Positions 53,956-61,893 of a stretch of DNA of 64,000 bases are shown in pieces. The notes under the pieces were generated by a model that saw nothing but the letters and a program-made list of their open reading frames with translations, did not search any database and was not told the origin of the DNA. Every line of letters begins with the position of its first letter. The first letter of the stretch is position 1. A program made the translations under genes and the position numbers. The stretch comes from Streptomyces sp. NRRL F-5630 (lineage in GTDB: Bacteria; Actinomycetota; Actinomycetes; Streptomycetales; Streptomycetaceae), in NCBI RefSeq assembly GCF_000719475.1, contig NZ_JOGO01000004.1, positions 124,001 through 188,000 on the forward strand, in the 5' to 3' direction.

Positions 53956-54171
53956 TCAGGGCCGGCGGTCGCCCCGGGGCGGGATGATCGCGCTGTGCAC
54001 GAAGTGGGAGCCGTACTGCGAGCGGTTGTTCCGCACCTCGTGGCGGGCCTTCTCCTCGATCCGCAGGCCCTCGGCGTCCTCCGTCCTGGAGAACGGACGC
54101 CACATGACCTTGACGATGAGCAGGACGGCGAGCAGCGCCATCAATCCGAGCAGTACTCCGATGGTGACCAT
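53956..54171 (-). CDS. Small single-pass membrane protein
   Basis: 71 residues from ATG 54171. One N-terminal helix (TIGVLLGLMALLAVLLIVKVMW), then a short charged cytoplasmic tail with RTEDAEGLRIEEKARHEVRN. Looks like one of the many conserved small Streptomyces membrane proteins; no function assigned. It is shorter than most called genes, but composition and topology support it. Confidence 0.65.
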   Translation of the reverse strand: MVTIGVLLGLMALLAVLLIVKVMWRPFSRTEDAEGLRIEEKARHEVRNNRSQYGSHFVHSAIIPPRGDRRP

Positions 54172-54297
54172 GACCGCTCCCCCTGTCCTCCCGCGTCCCC
54201 GGTGAGCCGCGTCGAACCCTCGTACGAGGGTTACACAGAGTATCCCCGCTCCCGGCCCGGGAGAATCCCTTCACCACGTGCGCCTTCCCCCTCACCG

Positions 54298-54484
54298 TTT
54301 CCTCCGGACGGGCCGTCAGATGGTGGGGGCGCAGGTCACGGAACCGCCAAGGGCGCCGCGCGAGTTCCTCGTACGTGCTCTCCCGCACGAGCCGTCCCTC
54401 GCTGCGCACCGCGACCCGGTCCGCCACGGCCACGTTCGTGCGGCGATGCGTCACGAGAAGCACCACTCCGTTCTTCGCGAGCCC
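54298..54484 (-). pseudogene. C-terminal fragment of an ABC-transporter ATPase
   Basis: The minus frame reads GVVLLVTHRRTNVAVADRVAV, split as GVVLLVTHRRTN and VAVADRVAV, followed by EGRLVRESTYEELAR. This is the H-switch and C-terminal end of an exporter-type ABC ATPase (VTHR...ADRI.VL..GR..E.GTH.EL). No Walker A, signature motif or start codon is found upstream, so the gene is truncated. The surrounding 54172-54856 contains no intact gene. Confidence 0.65.
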
Positions 54485-54856
54485 GCGCGGGCGCCGGTCA
54501 CGGATCGCAGGAGAGGAACGCGGGGGTCCCGCTCCCCCGCCCGCGCTGTACCCGCTCCTCGGACGGCGGTGACAGCCCGGCCAACGCCTCCCGAAGCCGG
54601 TGTCCACGAATCGGCCCCCGCCATGTCTTACTCGGCGGCCGGGGGCGCGGGGCAGTCCCCGGCCGGTCGCGCGGAGGCGGTGCCCGCCGTGGTCCCGCCT
54701 CCGCGCGGACCGGCCGGGGTGACGGGGTGACAGGACGACCGGCTCGGCCGCCCCGGCGTGCGTCGGGCCGGGGCCGCCGCCTCGTCACGCGGTGCGAATC
54801 AAGCCCGCCGCCTCGTCACGCGGTGTGCCCGCGCCCCCGGTCCGTACCGCTCGGGG

Positions 54857-55378
54857 CTACCAGCCCGCCTTCGCGCCGTCGTACGCCTTGCGGCAGTCGG
54901 CGTTGGTGGCCTGGGCGGAGAGCTTCCCCATGGCGTTCTGCCAGACCTTCTTGGCCACCTTCTCCAGACCGCGCGTCTTCTCGGGGATCTGCGGTGCGAA
55001 CTTCTTGAGCGTGCCGACGGAGGAGGCGGCGAACTTGACGCACACCCCTCCGGCGGCCTTCTGGTAGCGGTTGTCCAGGTCCGTCGCCACCGCCTGCCCG
55101 TTCGCCGTGGCCCAGTTGTTCCACGCCGTGCAGGCGGGCTGGGTGAAGGCTTCCTGGTCGGCCTCGCTCAGCGCCCCGACCTCGTCGAAGAGCGCGTTCT
55201 TCGCCTTCTCGGGCACGGTGAAGTACGTGACGGGGAACTTGTCGAGCGTCTTCAGGAGGGCGTCCTGGCAGGCAGGCGGCAGCGGTGCCGCGTGCGCGGG
55301 GGACGGGACGGTCAGCACGGAGGCGGAGAGGACGGCGGCGGCGAGGACGGTGCGCCGGAGGGTGTGGCGAAGGGCCAT
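54857..55378 (-). CDS. Secreted protein of unknown function
   Basis: 173 residues from ATG 55378. Signal peptide: RHTLRRTVLAAAVLSASVL with a probable A-H-A cleavage near 34. The mature part has four cysteines (PACQD, PACTAW, GVCVKF, ADCRKA), which could form two disulfides, and helical composition. No family recognised. It is the last gene of the minus-strand run acyltransferase - ABC ATPase - permease, suggesting an extracellular helper of that system. Confidence 0.7.
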   Translation of the reverse strand: MALRHTLRRTVLAAAVLSASVLTVPSPAHAAPLPPACQDALLKTLDKFPVTYFTVPEKAKNALFDEVGALSEADQEAFTQPACTAWNNWATANGQAVATDLDNRYQKAAGGVCVKFAASSVGTLKKFAPQIPEKTRGLEKVAKKVWQNAMGKLSAQATNADCRKAYDGAKAGW

Positions 55379-55531
55379 GACGGTGTGTGCTCCTTGGGGA
55401 GTGGGGGTGTTCCCCGGCCGGGCACGACGGTGCGCGGCCGGGACGTTCGCCGGTCGGGGAACCGGGGTGGCGGGCGCGCCGGTCGGTACGGGGACCGGTG
55501 CGACGCGCACGCTGGTCGGTGCGGGGGCCGG

Positions 55532-56359
55532 TCAGGGACGAACGGGCGCGGGTGTGCCCGGCGCGCCGTCGGGTTCGGGGCGGCGGGGACCGCGACGGGC
55601 CGGGAGCGCGTCGCGGGTACGTCGGCGGAAGACGAGGAAGGCGCAGGACACGGCCGCCGCGCACCACAGGATCTGGATCTCCAGCCCGTGGAGCGAGGAG
55701 TCGGTGGAGAAGGCCGCGGCCATGCCTGCCTGCACCGCCCCGTACGACGGCAGGAAGCGTACGAGGGTGCTGTCGGACCCGGAACTGGACAGGGGGTTCT
55801 GGAGGGCGACGTCGAGGATGCTGATCATCAGGATGGCGAACATCCCCTCCACCTCGTGCCGGAGGACCGAGCCGAAGATCACGCCGAGCGCGCCGTACGT
55901 CAGGGCGGCCCAGAACAGCGCGGCGGTGAGGAGGAGCGGCTGCCGGGGGGACCAGGCCACGCCGGTCACGGCCGTCGCGTAGCCGGAGATCGCGGCACAG
56001 ATCAAGGTCAGCGCGGACAGTTTCGCGAGCACGAGGTGGAAACGGGGGTAGCCCGCCATCGCCAGTCGCCGGTCGAAGGCGCCGCCCGTGAACGTGGCGG
56101 CGAACATCATGAACCCGGCGATCAGTGTGACGGCGTTGAGCGCGCCCGTGATCTGTGTGAGGTGGTTGCCCGCCGGCGAGAGGATCTGCCCGGTGGCGCG
56201 GAGCCGGAAGGGCGCCGGACGGTCGGGGATGGTGACGTAGGCGAGAGTGATCCAGGTGGGGATGTAGAGCGCCACGAGCAGCATGGCGAAGCGGTTGCGG
56301 GCGTGGCCGGTGAGCGCGTACCGGGTGGCGGTGGCGCACAGCGAGAGGTGTCCGCTCAC
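55532..56359 (-). CDS. ABC-2 type membrane permease
   Basis: 275 residues from GTG 56359, overlapping the ATPase stop (GTGA). Six hydrophobic helices, including LNAVTLIAGFMMFAATF and LFWAALTYGALGVIFGSVL, in the ABC-2 layout. It forms an exporter with the ATPase encoded upstream. Given the lipid-polyketide genes nearby, a lipid-like substrate is a reasonable guess. Confidence 0.85.
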   Translation of the reverse strand: MSGHLSLCATATRYALTGHARNRFAMLLVALYIPTWITLAYVTIPDRPAPFRLRATGQILSPAGNHLTQITGALNAVTLIAGFMMFAATFTGGAFDRRLAMAGYPRFHLVLAKLSALTLICAAISGYATAVTGVAWSPRQPLLLTAALFWAALTYGALGVIFGSVLRHEVEGMFAILMISILDVALQNPLSSSGSDSTLVRFLPSYGAVQAGMAAAFSTDSSLHGLEIQILWCAAAVSCAFLVFRRRTRDALPARRGPRRPEPDGAPGTPAPVRP

Positions 56360-57156
56360 GCCACCTCCCCGGGGCCGGGGTCCTGGGGGGTGAGCCGGCC
56401 GTCGTGCAGGCGCCACAGCTCGTCGAGCCGTCCCGCGTCGTAGGCCAGGTGGGAGACCACGAGCACGGAACGCCCGGCGTCGCGCAGCGCGCCCGCGAGT
56501 TCCCAGAAGCGCAGGTACGTCTCCCAGTCGAAGCCCTGGTAGGGCTCGTCGAGCAGGAGCACGTCCGGGTCGTGCATGAAGGCCAGGGTCAGGTTCAGTT
56601 TCTGCCGCGAGCCGCCGCTGAGCCGACCGGCGCGCTCGTCGAGGTACTCGGTGAAGGCGAGCGTCTCCAGCACCTCGTGGGCCCGGCGCAGGTCGGGGAG
56701 CCGGAAGGCGCTCCGGAAGAAGTCCAGGTGCTGGCGCACCGTGAAGGCGTCGTCGAGGACGACGGTCTGCGGGCAGTAGCCGAACCTGCCCCGGTGCCGC
56801 ACCACGCCGCGGTCGGGCCTCAGCTCGCCGGAGAGTGCCTTGAGCAGGGTCGACTTCCCCGCGCCGTTCTCCCCGACGATCCCGGCGAGCACGCCGGGGC
56901 GCAGGGCGAAGTCGATGCCGCGCAGGACACGGCGCCGCCCGTAGGAGTGGTGCAGTCCGCGCACTTCCAGCAGGTCACCGGATGCGCGGAGGCGGCTGTC
57001 CTCGGGCGGCTGGGCGGCTTTCGGCGGGCCCGCGACTCCGGACCGGCCACCGCTCTTTGACCGGCCACCGTCCTTTGACCGACCGACCGCTCCCGTGGGA
57101 CCGCCGGTGTCCAGCAGGCCGCCGGGACCGCGTCCGCCCGGGTGCGTCCACCTCAT
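56356..57156 (-). CDS. ABC transporter ATP-binding protein with a disordered N-terminal extension
   Basis: 266 residues from ATG 57156, overlapping the upstream acyltransferase stop (ATGA). Walker A GENGAGKST (95-103), CPQ-type Q-loop, signature LSGGSRQKLN, Walker B VLLLDEP and switch VVSHL are all intact. The first ~58 residues are Gly/Arg/Ser-rich repeats (GRSKDGGRSKSGGRSG) not seen in normal ABC proteins. Translation may instead start nearer residue 60 at a non-ATG codon. Confidence 0.9.
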   Translation of the reverse strand: MRWTHPGGRGPGGLLDTGGPTGAVGRSKDGGRSKSGGRSGVAGPPKAAQPPEDSRLRASGDLLEVRGLHHSYGRRRVLRGIDFALRPGVLAGIVGENGAGKSTLLKALSGELRPDRGVVRHRGRFGYCPQTVVLDDAFTVRQHLDFFRSAFRLPDLRRAHEVLETLAFTEYLDERAGRLSGGSRQKLNLTLAFMHDPDVLLLDEPYQGFDWETYLRFWELAGALRDAGRSVLVVSHLAYDAGRLDELWRLHDGRLTPQDPGPGEVA

Positions 57157-58469
57157 TCCGTGTCCGCGGGGGTCGTGGCCGTGCCGAGTTCCGCCACGGC
57201 CTCTTCCCACAGGCGGGGCAGATGCTCGGACCATGGCAGCGCGCGGTCGGTCACGAAGGACACGTCCGCCCAGGAGCCGAAGTACGAGAGGCCCACGCCG
57301 AAGAGGTGACCGGGCAGGAGGAGAGGGAGGAGAGCGGTGGCCGTCACCGTGGTGGCGCCGAGGGAGCCCTCCTCGGCCACGGGCATCGAGGTCGCCAGGA
57401 TGTCGGTGACACGCGAGGAGAACACGCCGCGCATGTACCACTCGGTGGGGCGGTCGGGCATGAACCGCACCACGTCCTGGACGGCCTGCCGCCACGGTTC
57501 GCCGCGCAGGCGGGCGGTGGCCTCGGTGACTTTTCGCAGGCGCCACAGGGGGACATCGCGCTCCTGCCGCCCCCCGGCCGTCGCCGCCGGGGCGCGTACG
57601 GGAAGGTGGAGCGGCAGGGCGAAGCAGCGGTTGCCCCAGGTCTGTTCGTCGTCGTTGCGCCGTGCGTCCAGGGGCACCAGCGCCGAGACCCGCGGCAGCG
57701 GTACACCCGTCCGGGCCGACCAGGCGGACAACGCCCCGGCCAGCGCGGCCAGGTGGGCGTCGTGGGCGGAGCCGCCGCCCGTCGCGCCGATCCGCCGCAG
57801 GGTGTCCAGCGGAACGCGGCCCCGCCACAGCCGTCTGTCCCCCGTCGGCGTGTACGGCAGCGCCGGTCCCCGGCGGCGGGTGGTGAGCGCCGTGAACGCC
57901 GCGCGTGCGGCGAGGCCCGCCGCGCGCGCCGCCCGGGGCGGCAGCCCGCCACCGGCGCGCTGCCGGGGCACGGGTCGCGCGGAGGGCTCCCCGCCGCTCA
58001 GCAGCGTGCGGAAGGCGAGCGCGGCGGCGGAGCCGTCCTGGCAGGCGTGCTGGAAGCGGTAGCAGAGGGCGTACGCGTCGGGCGCGTACCCGTGGACGAG
58101 CCAGAACCCCCAGAGCGCCCCGGAGGGGAACGGCGTGTTGAGCGCGGTGTCCAGCGCCTGTTCCTCCTGCTCAGGCCCCTCGGCGACGACTTCGTGGACA
58201 TGCCGTTCGACCGTGAACTCCGCGTCCGTCACCCAGTGGGACCGGCGTGCCCCGCCTTCCGCGCGGCTCCTGAAGAGGGGGAGCCGGGGCAGGCAGGACC
58301 CGATGTAGGCGCGCAGTTCCTCCAGGGTCGGCGGCGGGCCGCTCAGATAGGCGAGGCCGCCGGAGTCCCAGCGCACATCGGGCCGGGTGCGCTCCAGGTG
58401 GAGGAAGGCGCGGTCCACGGAGTGGGCGGGCCTGCGGAGGCCCGGGGCGGAGGAGGTGGGCGAGGGCAT
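57153..58469 (-). CDS. Condensation-fold acyltransferase (wax ester synthase/DGAT-like)
   Basis: 438 residues from ATG 58469. N-terminal VDRAFLHLE resembles the WS/DGAT opening, the active-site motif is H141-x-x-x-D145-G (FQHACQDG, with Gln replacing the first His of HHxxxDG) and the second conserved block NDDEQTWGNRCFALPLHLPV matches the GN...LP motif. Such enzymes esterify alcohols or glycerides with acyl chains from CoA or carrier proteins. As first gene of the minus-strand exporter run, divergent from the PKS genes, it may release or decorate the polyketide/fatty-acyl product. Confidence 0.8.
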   Translation of the reverse strand: MPSPTSSAPGLRRPAHSVDRAFLHLERTRPDVRWDSGGLAYLSGPPPTLEELRAYIGSCLPRLPLFRSRAEGGARRSHWVTDAEFTVERHVHEVVAEGPEQEEQALDTALNTPFPSGALWGFWLVHGYAPDAYALCYRFQHACQDGSAAALAFRTLLSGGEPSARPVPRQRAGGGLPPRAARAAGLAARAAFTALTTRRRGPALPYTPTGDRRLWRGRVPLDTLRRIGATGGGSAHDAHLAALAGALSAWSARTGVPLPRVSALVPLDARRNDDEQTWGNRCFALPLHLPVRAPAATAGGRQERDVPLWRLRKVTEATARLRGEPWRQAVQDVVRFMPDRPTEWYMRGVFSSRVTDILATSMPVAEEGSLGATTVTATALLPLLLPGHLFGVGLSYFGSWADVSFVTDRALPWSEHLPRLWEEAVAELGTATTPADTE

Positions 58470-58947
58470 GGACGTTCCCGTTCTCGTCGGCCCGCGCACT
58501 CCCGGGGGATGCGGGCAGCCGTCCAAGGGGCCGGCACGCCGGACCGGCGCTTCGGCCCGGTTCGTACCTCCTGGGTTATATCCGGCCGTTGGGGGCCCCG
58601 GAACCCGGGCCGGCGGCCCCGGCCCGCTGTGACCGTCGGTAAGGTGACGCGCCCGCGTCCCCCTCGTGCCCACGTCAGCCCAGGTGCGCGCCCTCGGGGA
58701 CAGGCCCGCGACCTGACCGGGGGGTTCACCCGAAAGGGTGGGCCGGGCGAGGTGGGCGCGGTCCGCGGCCCTCACACCCTCCCGACGGAGCCGCCGGTCC
58801 CCGTGCGGGAACGGCCGTTCGTCACCTCTTGCCGCTCGCTCTACGTCGTTCGGGTGAGTTACGGGACGAGGGCTCCGCGCTCCTCGCCGTCATCTGCGAC
58901 GGTTCTCCTCGCCACTTCCGCTCCGGAGACCCTGGGGGTCCAAGGCC
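58470..58947. promoter_or_regulatory. Divergent promoter region of the lipid-polyketide cluster
   Basis: 478 bp between the acyltransferase (minus) and SDR reductase (plus) starts. Both promoters should be here. GGGTTATATCC near 58573 is the most AT-rich point and a possible -10 area. No clear operator seen. Confidence 0.45.
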
Positions 58948-60093
58948 GTGCATGTCGCCCTGACCGGCGCCACCGGGTTCCTCGGACTCCGGCTGTTGCG
59001 CCGACTCCTCACCACCCACCCCTCGTTGACGATCCTGAGCCACGCGGGCTCGGGCGACGCCCTCTCCCGCATCACGAGGTTCTTCGAGCTGTCCGGAGCC
59101 CCCGACGAGCTGGTCCGGGCGCTCCCCGGGCGCCTGCGCGTGGTGGAGACAGCGCTGGAGGAACCGCGCCTGGGGCTGTCGCGGGCCGCCTTCGAGAAGC
59201 TCGCCGACGGCCTCGGGACGATCTGGCACAGCGCGGGCAGCATCAACCTCGAAGGCGACCTCGCGCACCTGCGCCGTACCAACGTGGAGGGCACGCGGCA
59301 CGTCCTCGACCTGGCCGCCGCCGGACGGCACGCCCCCGCCGTCCACCACGTCAGCACGGCCTTCGTGGCCGGGGCGCGGCGGGACGGGGTCGCGTACGAG
59401 GACGAGCTGAGCGGGGCCCACGGCTTCGAGAACGCCTACGAGCGCTCCAAGTTCGAGGCGGAGACGCTGGTCCGGGACTGGGCGCGGACGCACGGCCGCC
59501 CGGTCCTGGTGCTGCGGCCGAGCATCCTGGTCACCGACCTGCCACCGCACCCGGAGCTGCCCACCCACCCCTTGCAGGTCGTGGAGCAGATCCTCCGGGA
59601 CTCACTGCGCGCCGCCGGTCACCAGGACCTGCCGGGGACGGACCGGCCACGGATGCGGATGGTGGGGCATCCGTACGGTCACCTCAACCTCATGCCGGTG
59701 GAGGAGGCGGCCGACGTCATGGTGCGGCTGGCGGAGCGTTCCGTGCCGGGCGGCTCCGCGTCGGGGGCCGCCGCTCAGGGGTCCGCCGCTCCGGGGGGAG
59801 TCACCACGTACCACGTCGTCCACCCCCACGACGTGCCCGTCCCGACCATCATCGCGCTCCTGGAACGGCTTGTGCCGCTGCACTTCGACGTGGTCCCCGA
59901 GCGGCCCGAGGACGCGACACCGCTGGAAGCCCTGATGGACTTCTATCCGGGCTTCACCTCCTATCTCCGCCACCGCCGCCGCTTCGACGACACCCGCGTG
60001 CGGACCCTCTTCGGGGCCCGGCCCTCCGGGTACCGGGTGGATCTCGACTACCTGTGCGCGGGGCTGGTCCACGGCCACGCGGTCCCGGGCTGA
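58948..60093 (+). CDS. Extended SDR, thioester-reductase/NAD-epimerase-like
   Basis: 381 residues from GTG 58948. Nucleotide motif TGATGFLGLRLLRRLL at the N-terminus, IWHSAGSINLEGDL, the catalytic Ser-Tyr-Lys region (VSTAFVAG; then NAYERSKFEAE) and LRPSILV. The pattern is that of thioester-reductase (SDR5e) domains and fatty-acyl reductases. It could reductively release the acyl chain made by the adjacent synthase as an aldehyde or alcohol, a substrate for the WS/DGAT-like enzyme. Confidence 0.82.
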   Translation: MHVALTGATGFLGLRLLRRLLTTHPSLTILSHAGSGDALSRITRFFELSGAPDELVRALPGRLRVVETALEEPRLGLSRAAFEKLADGLGTIWHSAGSINLEGDLAHLRRTNVEGTRHVLDLAAAGRHAPAVHHVSTAFVAGARRDGVAYEDELSGAHGFENAYERSKFEAETLVRDWARTHGRPVLVLRPSILVTDLPPHPELPTHPLQVVEQILRDSLRAAGHQDLPGTDRPRMRMVGHPYGHLNLMPVEEAADVMVRLAERSVPGGSASGAAAQGSAAPGGVTTYHVVHPHDVPVPTIIALLERLVPLHFDVVPERPEDATPLEALMDFYPGFTSYLRHRRRFDDTRVRTLFGARPSGYRVDLDYLCAGLVHGHAVPG

Positions 60094-60211
60094 CCGCGCC
60101 CGGCCTTGCCGTCCCACCCGGAAAGCCCGCCGTGCCCACCCGCCCAGGAACTCCCGTCCAGGAACCCCCGCCCCCGAACGCCACGTCACCAGCCCGCTGG
60201 AGAGCCCGCTC

Positions 60212-61795
60212 TTGTCCGTACTCACAGGTCCCGCCCCCGACTCCCGCACCGCGTCCGCCTTCTCGCCGGAGGGCATCACCGCCTGCGCCCTGCGCGTCCG
60301 GGAACCCGCGCACGTCGTCACGAGCCCGGACGGCCGCGAGCGGGGGCTCGCCCGGGAGCGGCCCCCCGGCACCGCGCTGCTGGGCACGCTGCCCCCGCTG
60401 TACCCCGAGTGGCTCGGCGGGCGGACCTTCTGCGAGGCGCACGGTGTGCGCTTCCCCTACGTGGCCGGTGAGATGGCCAACGGCATCACCACCACGGCGA
60501 TGGTCGCCGCGATGGCACGGGCCGAGATGCTCGGCTTCTTCGGCGCGGGCGGCCTGCGGGTGGACGAGGTCGAGCGCGCGGTGCGCACGCTGGCGGCGGA
60601 GCTGCCGGACCGGGACAACTGGGGCGTCAACCTGCTCCACTCACCGGCCGAACCGGAGCTGGAGTTCGAGGTCGCCAAGCTGCTGCTGCGCCACCGCGTG
60701 CCGCGGGTCTCGGCCTCGGCGTACATGGAGCTGACGCCCGCCGTCGTGCTGTGCTCCGCGCGGGGGCTGCGCGAGGACGCCGACGGACGGGTGCGCCGCG
60801 CGCGCAAGCTGCTGGCGAAGGTGTCCCGCCCCGAGGTGGCCCGCGCCTTCCTCTCCCCCGCCCCGCCCGCGCTCCTGCGCGCCCTCGTCGACCAGGGGGA
60901 ACTGACGGCCCGGGAGGCCGAGCTGGCCGGGCGTGTACCGGTGGCCGACGACATCACGGTGGAGGCCGACAGCGCCGGGCACACCGACAACCGCCCCCTC
61001 GCGGCCCTGCTGCCGCGCATCGCCCGGCTCCGCGACGAACTCGCCGGGCACTTCGGCTACCGCGAGGCGATCGGGATCGGAGCGGCGGGCGGACTGGGCA
61101 CGCCGGGCGCCGTGGCGGCGGCGTTCGCGCTCGGCGCCTCGTACGTGGTCGTGGGCTCCGCGCACCAGACCGCCACCGAGGCGGGACTGTCCGAGGACGC
61201 GAAGGCGATGCTCAGCGAGGCGGACGTCGCCGACGTCACCATGGCACCGGCCGCCGACATGTTCGAGTGGGGCGTACGCCTTCAAGTGCTGTCCCGGGGG
61301 ACCCTGTTCGCGCGGCGAGCCGCCCGGCTGTACCGCGCCTACCAGGAGCACGAGGCGCTGGAGGCACTCCCCGCCCCCTTGCGCGCGGCGCTCGAACGGG
61401 ACGTCCTCGGCGCCTCCCTCGACGAGGTCTGGGAACGTACGCGTGCCTTCTGGGAGGTGCGCGACCCGTCCCAGCTCACTCGCGCACGGGACGATCCCAA
61501 GCACCGCATGGCGCTCGTCTTCCGCTGGTACCTGGGGAGTTCCAGCAAGTGGGCGATCACCGGGGACCCCGCGCGGCGCGCCGACTACCAGATCTGGTGC
61601 GGCCCGGCGATGGGCGCCTTCAACCGGTGGGTGGCCGGCAGCTTCCTGGCCGATCCCGCGCACCGGTCCGTGACGCAGATCGCGCTCAACCTCCTCGAAG
61701 GCGCCGCCGTGCTCACGCGTGCCCACCAGGCGCGCACCTACGGCGTGCCCGTGCCCGCCGCCGCGTTCGCCTTCGCACCGCGCCCGCTCGCATGA
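60212..61795 (+). CDS. pfaD: PfaD-type enoyl reductase (FMN, 2-nitropropane-dioxygenase fold)
   Basis: 527 residues from TTG 60212 (GGAGA upstream). PfaD family marks: FPYVAGEMANGITTTAMVAAMA, split FPYVAGEMANGI and TTTAMVAAMA; WGVNLLHSP; VSASAYMELTP; ADDITVEADSAGHTDNRP; GIGAAGGLGTPGAVAAAFALG; and ASYVVVGSAHQTATEAG. PfaD acts in trans as the enoyl reductase of PUFA synthases and some polyketide synthases. Its stop overlaps a possible ATG of the PKS gene. Confidence 0.93.
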   Translation: MSVLTGPAPDSRTASAFSPEGITACALRVREPAHVVTSPDGRERGLARERPPGTALLGTLPPLYPEWLGGRTFCEAHGVRFPYVAGEMANGITTTAMVAAMARAEMLGFFGAGGLRVDEVERAVRTLAAELPDRDNWGVNLLHSPAEPELEFEVAKLLLRHRVPRVSASAYMELTPAVVLCSARGLREDADGRVRRARKLLAKVSRPEVARAFLSPAPPALLRALVDQGELTAREAELAGRVPVADDITVEADSAGHTDNRPLAALLPRIARLRDELAGHFGYREAIGIGAAGGLGTPGAVAAAFALGASYVVVGSAHQTATEAGLSEDAKAMLSEADVADVTMAPAADMFEWGVRLQVLSRGTLFARRAARLYRAYQEHEALEALPAPLRAALERDVLGASLDEVWERTRAFWEVRDPSQLTRARDDPKHRMALVFRWYLGSSSKWAITGDPARRADYQIWCGPAMGAFNRWVAGSFLADPAHRSVTQIALNLLEGAAVLTRAHQARTYGVPVPAAAFAFAPRPLA

Positions 61796-61893
61796 CGGCG
61801 GGACCCGGCACACCGGCGTCCGCGCCGGAAGACCTGACACCACCGGACGGCGTACCGGCAGGCACACCTGACTTCCGACAGCGGGGAGAGACC

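Noticed and set aside
56982..60734. A 1250-codon open frame on the plus strand
   Set aside because: It is antisense or out of frame to well-supported acyltransferase, SDR and PfaD genes, is Arg/Pro/Gly-rich and shows no domain. Such frames are usual in DNA with very high third-position GC.
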